DNA of 64,000 bases from Synechococcus sp. WH 5701 (lineage in GTDB: Bacteria > Cyanobacteriota > Cyanobacteriia > PCC-6307 > Cyanobiaceae): the NCBI RefSeq assembly GCF_000153045.1, contig NZ_CH724159.1:225159-289158 (forward strand), read 5' to 3'. Shown here piece after piece: positions 34,619 through 43,935 of this stretch (its first letter is position 1; each line of letters starts with the position of its first letter). Position numbers and translations under genes: made by a program. Under the pieces are notes generated by a model. That model was given only the letters and a program-made list of their open reading frames with translations. It had not been told where the DNA came from and ran no database searches.

Positions 34619-36475
34619 GTGTCCCCGCCCCCTTCCCGTTCCCCGGATGGGGGCCAACCCGCTGCTGGCCGCTGGGCGGTGCTGGGCCTGATCCTGGTGC
34701 TGGGCATCGCCTTGTTTGTCTGGCAGCTCGGTGCCACGGGGCTGGTGGATGAGACACCTCCCCTGTTCGCCGCTTCCGCCCGGGCCATGGCCGAAACCGG
34801 CCAATGGCTGATTCCCCACGTCAATGGGCTGCCCCGCTACGACAAGCCGCCGCTGATCTACTGGCTGATGGGGCTGGGCTACGGGATCCCCGGCCAGGAA
34901 CAGTGGAACCCCCTGGGCACCTGGGCCGCCCGCCTGCCCTCGGCCCTGGCGGTGATCGCCGTGATGCTCAGCCTGGGATACACCCTGCTGCGCTGGCCCC
35001 AGTCGAGTGGGGGGCTGCGCTCCGCCTGCACCGCCCTGGGGGCGGCCCTGGCCTTCGCCCTCTCGCCGTTGATTCTGCTCTGGGGGCGGATCGCTGTCAG
35101 CGATGCCCTTCTCACCGGCTGTCTGGCCGTGTCGCTGCTGCTGTTCTGGCAGGGCTGGGCTGAGCCCCGCCGAGCGGTCTGGCCCGCCTGGATGGTGCTC
35201 GGCCTGGCGGTGCTGGCCAAAGGGCCGGTGGCCCTGGTCCTGGCGGGTCTGACCCTGCTGGGGTTCGGGCTCAGCCAGCGCCGCCTGGGGGCGCTCTGGC
35301 GACGGCTGCGGCCCCTGCCTGGCCTGGCGCTCACGGCTCTGGTGGCCCTGCCCTGGTATCTGGCGGCTCTGGCGCTGGAGGGCGAGGCGTTCTGGACCAG
35401 CTTCTTCGGCTACCACAATGTGCAGCGCTTCACCACCGTGGTGAACCAGCACCTGCAGCCCTGGTGGTACTTCGCTCCGGTGCTGCTGGTGGCCGGCCTT
35501 CCCTTCACCCCCCTGCTGCTGCTGGGGCTGCTCAGGGCCCTGGGCCGCTGGTGGCGCCGCTGGAGCGCTCCGCTGCTGGCCCAGCGCGCCTCCCGGCCCG
35601 AGCCCGCCGGCTCCCTGGCCAGTTACGCAGCCTGCTGGCTGCTGGCGGTGCTGATCTTCTTCACCCTGGCTGCGACGAAGCTGCCCAGTTACTGGTTGCC
35701 GGCCACGCCGGCCGCGGGTCTGCTGATCGCCCTCACCGCCGCCGAGGGCGGGCGGGCCAGCCGCTGGGCCCTGGGGGCCTCCGTGGCGCTGATGGCCTTG
35801 CTCACTTTGGTGCTGACGCTTTCGCCCCGCTGGATTCCCCTGATCAACGATCCGGAGATGCCAACCCTCCCAGCGGAGTTGCTGGCCAGCGGGCTGGTGC
35901 TGCGGGCGGCGGCCTGCTTCGCCCTGGCCACCCTGGCCGGGATCTGGCTTTGCTGGAAGCCGATGCCGCGGCCCTGGGGGCTGGTGCCCGCCCAGCTGCC
36001 CCTGGTGCTCTTCCAGCTGCTGGCAGTTCTGCCGATGTGGAGTCTCGGGGACGGGGTGAGGGGGCTGCCCGTGCGGACGGTGGCCGAGCAGGTGCGGCTG
36101 GCGCGCCGGGGCTCTGAGCCCCTGGCGATGGTGGGCATCCTCAAGCCGTCGCTGCATTACTACACCCGCCAGGTGGTGCTCTACGAGGGCATCTCCCCCA
36201 CTGCGCTGGTGAACCTGGCCGACCGGCTGGAGAAGGAACATCGTCAGGGGTTGAGCCCCAGCTCCCCTGAGGCTCAACCCACCGTGTTGGTGGTGATTGA
36301 TCAGGGCACGGCACAGGAACCTCACTGGCAGGGCCTGGCTCCCGACGAGCTGGGCCGCTCGGGGCTCTACCGGCTCTGGCGGCTCGATCGGGCCCGGCTC
36401 CAGCGGCGGGCCGCCCAGTTGCGGGCCGGCGGACTGACTCCCACCTGGCAGCGGCCGGTGCCGGAGCGTTACTGA
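34619..36475 (+). CDS. ArnT/PMT-type (GT83) polytopic glycosyltransferase
   Basis: The 618-residue membrane protein has about 11-12 helices. The first periplasmic loop has the catalytic acidic motif GLVDETPPLFAASARAMAE, followed by RYDKPPLIYWLMGLGYG, as in ArnT-like enzymes that use polyprenyl-phosphate sugars. The start is the GTG at 34619; the frame upstream overlaps the GT4 gene and lacks support. A soluble C-terminal part follows about residue 500. It should modify a lipid or protein on the outer face of the cytoplasmic membrane. The last seven bases overlap the converging DUF721 gene. Confidence 0.85.
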   Translation: MSPPPSRSPDGGQPAAGRWAVLGLILVLGIALFVWQLGATGLVDETPPLFAASARAMAETGQWLIPHVNGLPRYDKPPLIYWLMGLGYGIPGQEQWNPLGTWAARLPSALAVIAVMLSLGYTLLRWPQSSGGLRSACTALGAALAFALSPLILLWGRIAVSDALLTGCLAVSLLLFWQGWAEPRRAVWPAWMVLGLAVLAKGPVALVLAGLTLLGFGLSQRRLGALWRRLRPLPGLALTALVALPWYLAALALEGEAFWTSFFGYHNVQRFTTVVNQHLQPWWYFAPVLLVAGLPFTPLLLLGLLRALGRWWRRWSAPLLAQRASRPEPAGSLASYAACWLLAVLIFFTLAATKLPSYWLPATPAAGLLIALTAAEGGRASRWALGASVALMALLTLVLTLSPRWIPLINDPEMPTLPAELLASGLVLRAAACFALATLAGIWLCWKPMPRPWGLVPAQLPLVLFQLLAVLPMWSLGDGVRGLPVRTVAEQVRLARRGSEPLAMVGILKPSLHYYTRQVVLYEGISPTALVNLADRLEKEHRQGLSPSSPEAQPTVLVVIDQGTAQEPHWQGLAPDELGRSGLYRLWRLDRARLQRRAAQLRAGGLTPTWQRPVPERY

Positions 36476-37002
36476 CCTTCGGCCTCCTCCGGCTTGCGGC
36501 GGCAGAGGCCGCAGTGGCCCCAGCGGGCCAGTTCGCCGGCGGGGGCAGGGCTGCCACAGGCCGTGCAGATCCCCAGCCCGTGCACGTCCACCCGGCTGGG
36601 ATGGGCTGCCCAGACCCGGGCGATGTCCTCACTGCCAGGGAGTCCGGTGGCCGTGGCCTGGTGCTGACGGAAGCGCAGGTCGCGGATGGGAAAACCGGAC
36701 CCGCGCAGGGCGCCCAGCAGCTGGTGGCGGTTGTAGCGCAGGGCCTGCAACCACTGGGGATGCTGTGCACCGACCGTGAGCACGCCGCCCTGGAGGCTGA
36801 GGGGGCGGCAGTGGGGGGCGAGCTGGTCGCCGGCGATCCGAGGCCAGGCCTGCCAGAGGGCGGCCAGACTTCCGGCCCGACGCCACTCCTGCTGCATCTG
36901 CTCCAGGCACGAGCCCACCGCCACGATCGGTGCGGGTGGTGCCGGCATCAGCACGCTCACGTTGCCGATCCGGCGCACCTGATCCCGCGAAGCCTTGGCC
37001 AT
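36469..37002 (-). CDS. DUF721 (DciA-like) protein with a C-terminal zinc ribbon
   Basis: The 177-residue protein has a DUF721/DciA fold at residues ~30-110 (WRRAGSLAALWQAWPRIAGD, then GGVLTVGAQHPQWLQALRY). A C-terminal extension ends in CTACGSPAPAGELARWGHC followed by GLC, two CxxC pairs that should bind zinc. DciA helps load replicative helicase in bacteria that lack DnaC. Whether this cyanobacterial form does so is not shown. It is divergent from vipp1, 90 bases away. Confidence 0.78.
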   Translation of the reverse strand: MAKASRDQVRRIGNVSVLMPAPPAPIVAVGSCLEQMQQEWRRAGSLAALWQAWPRIAGDQLAPHCRPLSLQGGVLTVGAQHPQWLQALRYNRHQLLGALRGSGFPIRDLRFRQHQATATGLPGSEDIARVWAAHPSRVDVHGLGICTACGSPAPAGELARWGHCGLCRRKPEEAEGQ

Positions 37003-37092
37003 GGCCTCAGGCTAGGGAGTGAGGGTGCGGGCAACCGTCCGTGGTGCGGCGGGCCACAGCGGCTACCCTCCGGTTTGCCCCCGCCTCGACCC

Positions 37093-37869
37093 ATGGGCTT
37101 CTTCGACCGGCTCAGCCGCCTGCTGCGGGCCAACCTCAACGATCTGGTCAGCAAGGCCGAGGATCCCGCCAAGATTCTCGATCAATCCGTGGCGGACATG
37201 CAGTCCGACCTGGTGAAACTGCGCCAGGCCGTGGCCACCGCCATCGCCAGCCAGAAGCGGATCCAGAATCAGGCCGAGCAGGCCGAGTCCCAGAGCCGCA
37301 CCTGGTATGAGCGCGCTGAGCTGGCCCTGAAGAAGGGTGAGGAAGATCTCGCCCGCGAGGCACTCAGCCGTCGCAAGACGTACCAGGACACGGCCACCGC
37401 ACTCAACAACCAGCTCAACGGCCAGGCCGGCCAGGTCGACACCCTCAAACGCAGCCTCACGGCCCTCGAGGGCAAGATCGCCGAGGCCAAGACCAAGAAG
37501 GACATGCTCAAGGCCCGCGCCCAGGCGGCCCAGGCCCAGGAGCAGCTGCAGAGCGCTGTCGGCAACCTCGGCACCAACTCCTCGATGGCCGCCTTCGAGC
37601 AGATGGAGGAGAAGGTGCAGGCTCTTGAAGCCCGCAGCCAGGCTGCTGCGGAACTTGCTGGCGCCGATCTCGAGAGCCAGTTCGCGGCCCTTCAGGGGGG
37701 CAGCGATGTGGATGATGAACTGGCCGCCCTGCGCAACCGCCTCGAGGGGGGTGCCGCCGCTGAGCCGCTGCTGCCCGTCAGCGCCGAAACGCCCAAGCTG
37801 GAGCCCGTTCAGGCGGCACAAGTGGACGCCGAACTCGAAGAGCTGAAGCGCTCGATCGACAAGCTCTGA
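37093..37869 (+). CDS. vipp1: PspA/IM30 family protein, Vipp1
   Basis: The 258-residue protein is nearly all coiled coil, starting MGFFDRLSRLLRANLNDLVS with the amphipathic membrane-binding helix. A full PspA core ends near 215, followed by a C-terminal extension with helix VDAELEELKRSIDKL, the mark of Vipp1 against PspA. It forms ESCRT-III-like rings that maintain thylakoid membranes. The ATG at 37093 is fixed by the conserved N-terminus. Confidence 0.93.
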   Translation: MGFFDRLSRLLRANLNDLVSKAEDPAKILDQSVADMQSDLVKLRQAVATAIASQKRIQNQAEQAESQSRTWYERAELALKKGEEDLAREALSRRKTYQDTATALNNQLNGQAGQVDTLKRSLTALEGKIAEAKTKKDMLKARAQAAQAQEQLQSAVGNLGTNSSMAAFEQMEEKVQALEARSQAAAELAGADLESQFAALQGGSDVDDELAALRNRLEGGAAAEPLLPVSAETPKLEPVQAAQVDAELEELKRSIDKL

Positions 37870-37942
37870 GCCCCGCGGGGGGAGGCGATCCACCAGACGA
37901 CCCAGCCCGGCTCCATACAATCCCTGCAGCTGAACTGGGTCC

Positions 37943-38263
37943 GTGGCCGTTGCTGTTTTCACCGATGCCAACTTCGAGGCTGACGTGCTCGCCGCCTCAG
38001 GCACGGTTCTGGTCGATGTGTGGGCCTCCTGGTGCGGCCCCTGCCGGCTGATGGCTCCTCTGATGGACTGGGCCGCGGCTGAATACGGCGACAGACTTCT
38101 GGTGGGCAAGCTCGAAGCCGACCCCAACCCCGCCGCCCGCGACAGCCAGAAGATCCAGGGCCTTCCCACTCTCATCTTGTTCCGTGAGGGTCAGGAACTC
38201 GCCCGCCATGAGGGCGCCATGGCCAAACCCCAGCTCAAGGCCTTCCTGGATGCCCATCTCTGA
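37943..38263 (+). CDS. trxA: Thioredoxin
   Basis: The 106-residue protein has the WCGPC active site at about 30-34 (VWASWCGPCRLMAPL) and the cis-proline in QGLPTLILF. GTG at 37943 is the start; no ATG fits. It reduces disulfides in target enzymes. The residue after the usual KPxxDE lysine loop differs (LEADPNPAARDSQ), resembling cyanobacterial side-group thioredoxins rather than m-type. The stop lies inside the next gene by 14 bases. Confidence 0.9.
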   Translation: MAVAVFTDANFEADVLAASGTVLVDVWASWCGPCRLMAPLMDWAAAEYGDRLLVGKLEADPNPAARDSQKIQGLPTLILFREGQELARHEGAMAKPQLKAFLDAHL

Positions 38264-39479
38264 ACGGGTCACCCGCCTGGGTCAGGGGGTTTTCGCCCGC
38301 AACGACCGTCGCAAGATCGCCTATGGCGAGGGCCTGCTGAATCCGGAATTGCCCGCCGGGAGGCCGCCGCTGCTGGATCTCTCCCTCGGCTCCACCGACC
38401 TGGCCCCGCCCCCGGTGGCGCTCGAGGCCATGGCCTCAGCTCTGCAACAGCCCAGCAGTGCCTCCTACTGCCTCCACGGTGCCACCCTGCCGTTCCGGGA
38501 GGCGGTGGCGGCCTGGGCCCAGCGCCGCTTCGGCGTGACGGTTGACCCCGAGCGTGAGGTGCTGCTGCTGGTGGGGTCCCAGGAGGGCACGGCCCACCTG
38601 CCCCTGGCGGTGCTGAACCCCGGCGAGCCGGCTCTGCTGCTGGATCCCTATTACCCCTCTCACCGCGGCGGGCTGCTCCTGGCCTCGGCCTGCACCGAGT
38701 TGCTGCCCCTGCGCGCCGATCAGGGCTGGCGGCCCCCCTTCGAGGCGATCTCTCTGGTCGCCTGGGATCAGCTGAGGCTGATGGTGCTCGGCTTTCCCCA
38801 CAACCCCACGGCCACGGTTGGGGAGCAGGCGTGGCTGGACCAGGCCGTCGCACGGGCCCAGCGCCATGGCTTCGTGCTTGCCCACGACAACCCCTATGTG
38901 GATCTGGCCCTGGAAGGCGAGGCGCCGGCGCTGTTGCGCAATCCCCACTGGCGCAGCTGCGGCATCGAATTCTTTTCCTTTTCCAAAAGCTGGTGTCTGG
39001 GTGGCTTTCGCCTGGCCTTTGCCATCGGCGCCGAGCCCCTCATCACCGCCCTGCGCCAGCTCAAGGGTGTGGTCGATTTCAACCAGTCGCTGGCTCTGCA
39101 GGCCGGGGCGATCGCCGCCCTGGAGCAGGCGCCTGAGTGGCCGGCGCAGCTGCGGAAGGTGTATCGGCTGCGCCGCGACCGCATGGCGTCGGCCCTCGAG
39201 GCCCAGGGCTGGGCGCTGCAGCGGCCCTCGATGGCGCTCTACCTCTGGCTGGGCCTTCCGGAGGTGGCCCTGGCCCGGGGTCTCGATTCGGAGTCGTTCT
39301 GCGCGGCCCTGCTGGAGGCCACTGGCGTGGCCCTGACTCCCGGCAATGGCTTCGGCCCCAGCGGTGAGGGCTGGATGCGGCTGGCGCTGGTTCACCCGGT
39401 GGAGGAGCTGGAGGCGGGCGCCGAGAGGATTGGCGAGTGGCTGCGAAGCCTCAATGGCCCCCTGAGTCCCAGCCATTGA
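38250..39479 (+). CDS. PLP aminotransferase, class I/II
   Basis: The 409-residue fold-type I enzyme has GFPHNPTATV near residue 182, the PLP lysine in FFSFSKSWCLGGFRLAF (about K250), and a carboxylate-binding arginine near the C-terminus (EGWMRLALVHP). ATG 38250 overlaps trxA. LL-diaminopimelate or [13 protein letters not shown] aminotransferases look similar; the substrate cannot be fixed. It is co-directional with trxA and the biotin ligase. Confidence 0.85.
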   Translation: MPISERVTRLGQGVFARNDRRKIAYGEGLLNPELPAGRPPLLDLSLGSTDLAPPPVALEAMASALQQPSSASYCLHGATLPFREAVAAWAQRRFGVTVDPEREVLLLVGSQEGTAHLPLAVLNPGEPALLLDPYYPSHRGGLLLASACTELLPLRADQGWRPPFEAISLVAWDQLRLMVLGFPHNPTATVGEQAWLDQAVARAQRHGFVLAHDNPYVDLALEGEAPALLRNPHWRSCGIEFFSFSKSWCLGGFRLAFAIGAEPLITALRQLKGVVDFNQSLALQAGAIAALEQAPEWPAQLRKVYRLRRDRMASALEAQGWALQRPSMALYLWLGLPEVALARGLDSESFCAALLEATGVALTPGNGFGPSGEGWMRLALVHPVEELEAGAERIGEWLRSLNGPLSPSH

Positions 39480-39486
39480 GGACGCC

Positions 39487-40245
39487 GTGATCGGCCGGAT
39501 TCAGGCGGCACGGCTCCATCCGGGCGCCCAGCTGGTCCCGGCCCCGCCGGCGCCGCGGCTGCCCTGGCGGCTCCTCTGGTGGCCCTGCTGCGGCAGTACC
39601 GAGCAGCGGCTGGAGCAGGACCTGGTCTCCGGCGGTCAGCCACCGCTGGCGCTGCTGGCCGGCCACCAGCGTTTCGGCCATGGCCAGCGGGGCCGGCCCT
39701 GGATCTCCCCGCCGGGTGGGGTGTGGCTCAGTGCGGCCCTGCCCTGGCCAGCGGAGCCCTCCACAAGTGCGGCGCTGGGGCTGGCGGTGGCGGTGGGCCT
39801 GGCCCTGCAGCTCGAAGCACTCGGATTGACTGTGCAGCTCAAGTGGCCGAATGATCTGCTCGTGGACGGGCACAAGCTGGCGGGTCTGCTGCCGCGCCTG
39901 AGCCTGAGGGGGGGCGTGATTCGTCTGGCCCGGGTGGGGGTCGGCCTCAACGGTCACAACCGGGTGCCGCCTGGGGCCATCAGCCTGCGCGAGGCTCTCG
40001 GGCGACGCACCACGGCCAGCGAGGTGCCGTCCCTGGCGGCCCGCGTGCTCACTGCTCTGGAGTGGGCGGTGTTCCGCAGCACCAGCCCTGAGCTGGTGCT
40101 GCGCCTGGCGCAGCACCGACTGCTGGTGCCCGAGGGGGGTGTGGCCTTTCGCCAGGAACGCTGGCAGGTGGAGGGCCTGAGCGTGGACGGCGGTCTGGTG
40201 CTGAGTCGCGCTGGCGAGCGGATCGTGAGCAGGCGCAGCTTCTGA
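39487..40245 (+). CDS. birA: Biotin--acetyl-CoA-carboxylase ligase
   Basis: The 252-residue protein lacks the N-terminal DNA-binding domain of E. coli BirA. The ligase motif GHGQRGRPWISPPGG (about 62-76) and LKWPNDLLVDGHKLAGLLP (about 119-137) are clear. It attaches biotin to AccB. GTG 39487 is the start; the first ~35 residues are weakly conserved. It follows the aminotransferase by seven bases. Confidence 0.88.
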   Translation: MIGRIQAARLHPGAQLVPAPPAPRLPWRLLWWPCCGSTEQRLEQDLVSGGQPPLALLAGHQRFGHGQRGRPWISPPGGVWLSAALPWPAEPSTSAALGLAVAVGLALQLEALGLTVQLKWPNDLLVDGHKLAGLLPRLSLRGGVIRLARVGVGLNGHNRVPPGAISLREALGRRTTASEVPSLAARVLTALEWAVFRSTSPELVLRLAQHRLLVPEGGVAFRQERWQVEGLSVDGGLVLSRAGERIVSRRSF

Positions 40246-40309
40246 GGGGCCCGCTGGCAGGGGTCAGTTGTGCGGCTGAACACAGGCGGAGTTCCTTAAA
40301 CTCCTGCTG

Positions 40310-41491
40310 ATGAGCTTGATTTCCGGTTTGCGTCGCTACTCCTGGCACTCCCGCCTGCTGCTGGGCTCGCTGGTGTTGGCGTCTGCCCCCCTGAGCCTGG
40401 CTCAGTTGCAGCCTCCGGCAGAGCTGGTGGCCCCGGTGGAGCCTGCCGCGCCAGCCGTACCCCAGGCCCCGGCACCGCCGGCTGTGGCTCCCCAGGCTCC
40501 CGCTCCCCGTGCCCTGTCACCTCGCCTGGCCAACGATCCCCCGGCAGCGCTGAAGCCGAGCTTCGACCAGGTTCCCCAGGCCCGGCCCCGCCGCTTTGAT
40601 CAGTCGCTGGATGAGCTGGTGCGCCAGGGGGTCGTCACCCCTGCCGAGCGCAGCCGGGTTCAATCCTCCAGCGCCCTGCGGCCTGGTCAGTTGCCTGCCC
40701 ACCAGCAGGCCTGCAGCAATGGTGCTCTCTCCGAGCAGGAGTGCCGCACCGGCGTCTCCGTGCGCTGGCGCGGGCGCAATCCCCTGGAGGCTGAGCGCCT
40801 TGACAACGACGGCAAGACCAGCGGGGCTCTGATGGCCGGCATGGGTCGCCTCGGCAGTGACGGCCTGCCTCTCCCTCCGATCACCGTGCCCGTCTCGGCT
40901 CTGCTCTCGGGTGCCGGCGGCAGTTTCCGTCTCAGTGATGTCTTCGGTGTGACCCCCCGCCCTGCTCCCCTGGCGGGCAATGGCAACCGGGGCCTGCTCT
41001 TCCCCCTGATCGGCTCGGCCGTCACCACCAGTGGCTTCGGCTGGCGCCTGCACCCCGTGCTGGGCAGCTGGCTGATGCACGCCGGCAAGGACCTGGCGGC
41101 TCCTGAAGGTACCCCCGTGGTGTCTGCCCTCACCGGGCGGGTGGTGAGCAGCGGTGTGGCCGGTGGCTATGGGCTGGCGGTGGAGATCGAGCACAGGAAC
41201 CCCCTGCGCCGCACCCTCTATGGGCACCTCTCCGAGCTTTACGTCAAAGAGGGGGAACAGGTGAAGCAGGGGACAGTGATCGGACGTGTGGGCAGCACCG
41301 GCCTGAGCACGGGCCCACATCTCCATTTCGAACTGCGGCTGCCGGAGAATGGCGGCTGGGTGGCCGTGGACCCCGGCATGCTCGATCCCGGCGGCTCGGC
41401 GGTCGGTGGCCCCGATGCCATCGCCCTGCTGATGGGCCAGCTGCTGCAGAGCCTGGAGCGGCCCGTGGCTCCGGTCCAAGCGGCAGGCTGA
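40310..41491 (+). CDS. M23 family (LytM-type) metallopeptidase, exported
   Basis: The 393-residue protein has a signal peptide (about 1-32), a proline/alanine-rich linker to about 85, and a C-terminal M23 domain with HAGKDLAAPEGTPV (zinc His and Asp) and TGPHLHFELRL (zinc His). SGFGWRLHPVLGSWLMHAG precedes the first ligand. It should cut or help cut peptidoglycan cross-links in the periplasm. It stands alone between birA and the ABC ATPase gene. Confidence 0.9.
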   Translation: MSLISGLRRYSWHSRLLLGSLVLASAPLSLAQLQPPAELVAPVEPAAPAVPQAPAPPAVAPQAPAPRALSPRLANDPPAALKPSFDQVPQARPRRFDQSLDELVRQGVVTPAERSRVQSSSALRPGQLPAHQQACSNGALSEQECRTGVSVRWRGRNPLEAERLDNDGKTSGALMAGMGRLGSDGLPLPPITVPVSALLSGAGGSFRLSDVFGVTPRPAPLAGNGNRGLLFPLIGSAVTTSGFGWRLHPVLGSWLMHAGKDLAAPEGTPVVSALTGRVVSSGVAGGYGLAVEIEHRNPLRRTLYGHLSELYVKEGEQVKQGTVIGRVGSTGLSTGPHLHFELRLPENGGWVAVDPGMLDPGGSAVGGPDAIALLMGQLLQSLERPVAPVQAAG

Positions 41492-41519
41492 ATCTGGTGG
41501 TGGATTCTGGAGCGGTGGA

Positions 41520-42251
41520 TCAATCGGCGATGCGGCCGTCGCGGAAATGCACCACCCGCTGGGCCCGCGAGGCCACGTCGTCTTCGTGGGTCACCAGCAC
41601 CACCGTCATCCCCTGACGATGGAGATCGTCGAAGATCTCCAGCACCTCCTGGGTGGTGTGGGAATCGAGAGCACCCGTGGGCTCATCAGCCAATAGAAGG
41701 GCCGGCTGGTTGATGATCGCCCGGGCCACCGCCACCCGTTGTTGCTGTCCTCCTGAGAGCTCGTTGGGCTTGTTGTTCAGCCGCTGAGCAAGCCCGACCC
41801 TCTCGAGGGCTGCCACGGCCCGTTCACGACGCTCCTTGGCGGGGATGCCGGCGTAGACCATCGGCAGAATCACATTGTCGAGCGCACTCATGTGCGGCAG
41901 CAGGTGGAACTGCTGGAAGACGAAGCCGAGACTGCGGTTGCGCAGGTCCGCCAGGGCATCGTCATCGAGCTGCTCCACCGGAATCCCCCGCAGCAGATAG
42001 CTGCCGGAAGTGGGGCGATCCAGGCAGCCAATGATGTTCATGGCCGTGCTTTTGCCCGAACCTGAGGTGCCCATCACCGCCAGGTAATCGCCCGGATCGA
42101 CCGTGAGGCAGAGGTCGTCCAGGGCACGAACCTCCGTGTCACCGGAGCCGTAAATCTTGCTGACATGCTCCAGGCGAGCGACCGGTTCGCCCGGAGCCAA
42201 CGCGTTGGTGCTGGGGAGAACTGAGGAGGCCGGTGCGCTCAAGCCGCTCAT
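41520..42251 (-). CDS. ABC transporter ATPase, MacB/LolD/DevA type
   Basis: The 243-residue ATPase has Walker [13 protein letters not shown], the Q-loop [10 protein letters not shown], signature [15 protein letters not shown], Walker [13 protein letters not shown] and the H-loop VTHEDD. The [15 protein letters not shown] segment is typical of MacB/DevA ATPases that power glycolipid or peptide export. No permease is adjacent; the start overlaps ndhB by four bases. Partner and substrate are unknown. Confidence 0.9.
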   Translation of the reverse strand: MSGLSAPASSVLPSTNALAPGEPVARLEHVSKIYGSGDTEVRALDDLCLTVDPGDYLAVMGTSGSGKSTAMNIIGCLDRPTSGSYLLRGIPVEQLDDDALADLRNRSLGFVFQQFHLLPHMSALDNVILPMVYAGIPAKERRERAVAALERVGLAQRLNNKPNELSGGQQQRVAVARAIINQPALLLADEPTGALDSHTTQEVLEIFDDLHRQGMTVVLVTHEDDVASRAQRVVHFRDGRIAD

Positions 42252-43816
42252 CCCAGGGCGGCGGCGGCGGATTCACTGGCCGCGATGGCGTGCTGAAGCA
42301 TCGGTGTGCCCGACACAGCCGCATTGGCCCAGGTGAACAACGGATTGGAGAGGATTCCACCGACGGCGGTCACCAGAACACAGCCCACCAGAGCGGCCCG
42401 CAGGGGCTGCATTCCAACGAGGCTCCAGCTGATCTCCGGGTAGGCCTTCACCACATCTGAGGCTTCCTGGGGTTCCTTCACCACCATCATCTTGATCACG
42501 GAGATGTAGTAGTAGATCGACACCACCGAGGTGATCAGACCAACCACGACCAGCAGGTATTGCTGGTCGGCCCAGCCGGCGAAGAAGAGATAGATCTTGC
42601 CGAAAAAGCCGAGCATCGGCGGGATTCCGCCCAGGGAGAGCAGACAGAGGCTCAGCCCAAGGGTGATCAGGGGATCCTTCTGGTAAAGACCGGCGTAATC
42701 GGAGATGCGGTCGCTGCCGGTGCGCAGGGAGAAGAGAATGATGCAGGCGAAAGCCCCCAGGTTCATGAACAGATAGGCCGCCATGTAGAGCACCATTGCG
42801 GCGTAGCCGTCCTCAGTGCCACACACCAGTCCGATCATCACGAATCCGGCCTGACCAATCGAGCTGTAGGCCAGCATCCGCTTCATCGAGGTCTGGGCCA
42901 GGGCCACCACGTTGCCCAGGGTCATGCTCAGGATCGCCAGCACCGTGAACAGCACCTTCCACTGGGCATCGAAGCTCTCGAAGCAGCCCACCAGCAGCCT
43001 CAGGGCCAGGGCGAAACCTGCCGCCTTTGAGCCCACCGAGAGGAACGCCACCACTGGGGTCGGCGAGCCCTCATAAACATCTGGAGTCCACTGGTGGAAG
43101 GGCACTGCCGCGATCTTGAAGGCCACCGTGGCCAGCACGAACACCAGGGCCAGGGCCGTGACGGGAGTGGCGCTGGTCTGCAGGGCCAGGCCCACCGCCT
43201 CCAGGCTGGTTTCACCGCCGGTCAGGCCATAGAGGAGCGAGGCGCCGTAGAGGAACACCGCCGCGGCGGCTGAACCCACGAGCAGGTACTTGAGAGCGGC
43301 TTCCCCGGAGCGGGCATCCCGCTTCATGTAGCCGGAGAGCAGGTAGCTGGAGACCGAGAGGGTTTCCAGTGAGATGAAGATGCTCACCAGATCGGTCGCA
43401 CCGCAGAGGAACATCGCCCCCAGGGTGGCCGCCAGCAGAATCGCGGCATATTCACCCACGGGCGTGCCGCTGCGCTCCACATAGCGCCAGCTGATCAGCA
43501 GGGAAAGCAGGGTGGAGGCGGCCACGACGCCGCGGAAGGCGATCGCCAGGTTGTCGGCCAGGAAGGAGCCAAGGAACGAGGGCTCAAGGGGTGCGTTCCA
43601 CTGCAGGGCCAGCAGCACCAGGGCAGTGCTCAGGCCTCCGTAACAGATGGGCGGCACCCAGCGGCTGGCGGCTTCCTCCCCGGCCAGATCGACCAGCAGG
43701 CAGGCCAGCAGGGCCACCAGCACGGCGGTCTCGGGTGCGATGGCACCGGCGTTGAGCTGCAGGGCCGTGATGACCGGGGCTCCTCCACCGGCCAGGGCGC
43801 AAAACACCGTCATCAC
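42248..43816 (-). CDS. ndhB: NAD(P)H-quinone oxidoreductase subunit NdhB (NDH-1 subunit 2)
   Basis: The 522-residue membrane protein has about 14 helices. Proton-channel lysine/glutamate motifs are seen, such as [23 protein letters not shown] and [20 protein letters not shown], which are highly conserved in plastid and cyanobacterial NdhB. It serves respiration and cyclic electron flow in thylakoids. Length is normal. It is divergent from topA, with a ~120-base control region. Confidence 0.96.
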   Translation of the reverse strand: MMTVFCALAGGGAPVITALQLNAGAIAPETAVLVALLACLLVDLAGEEAASRWVPPICYGGLSTALVLLALQWNAPLEPSFLGSFLADNLAIAFRGVVAASTLLSLLISWRYVERSGTPVGEYAAILLAATLGAMFLCGATDLVSIFISLETLSVSSYLLSGYMKRDARSGEAALKYLLVGSAAAAVFLYGASLLYGLTGGETSLEAVGLALQTSATPVTALALVFVLATVAFKIAAVPFHQWTPDVYEGSPTPVVAFLSVGSKAAGFALALRLLVGCFESFDAQWKVLFTVLAILSMTLGNVVALAQTSMKRMLAYSSIGQAGFVMIGLVCGTEDGYAAMVLYMAAYLFMNLGAFACIILFSLRTGSDRISDYAGLYQKDPLITLGLSLCLLSLGGIPPMLGFFGKIYLFFAGWADQQYLLVVVGLITSVVSIYYYISVIKMMVVKEPQEASDVVKAYPEISWSLVGMQPLRAALVGCVLVTAVGGILSNPLFTWANAAVSGTPMLQHAIAASESAAAALG

Positions 43817-43935
43817 TGGTCTATGGCAGGGCGTGATGACGCGGACTGTAGCCGCGATGGCAGGGCTTGTTTGTGGCCTTGTTCGGCAGGGTGGCCCCCC
43901 GATGCGATAAAGAGGGGATCGGTTTATGCCTGCCT
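43817..43935. promoter_or_regulatory. Divergent control region, ndhB and topA
   Basis: About 120 bases between two divergent starts must hold both promoters. I see no convincing -10/-35 pair or operator by eye. Confidence 0.35.

Noticed and set aside
33857..36325. 822-codon open frame on the minus strand opposite the glycosyltransferases
   Set aside because: Low-complexity Gln/Gly/Arg antisense reading; both plus-strand genes have clear family motifs.
37871..37880. CCCCGCGGGG palindrome after vipp1 as terminator
   Set aside because: No loop and no following T-run; a GC-rich palindrome of this size is unremarkable here.
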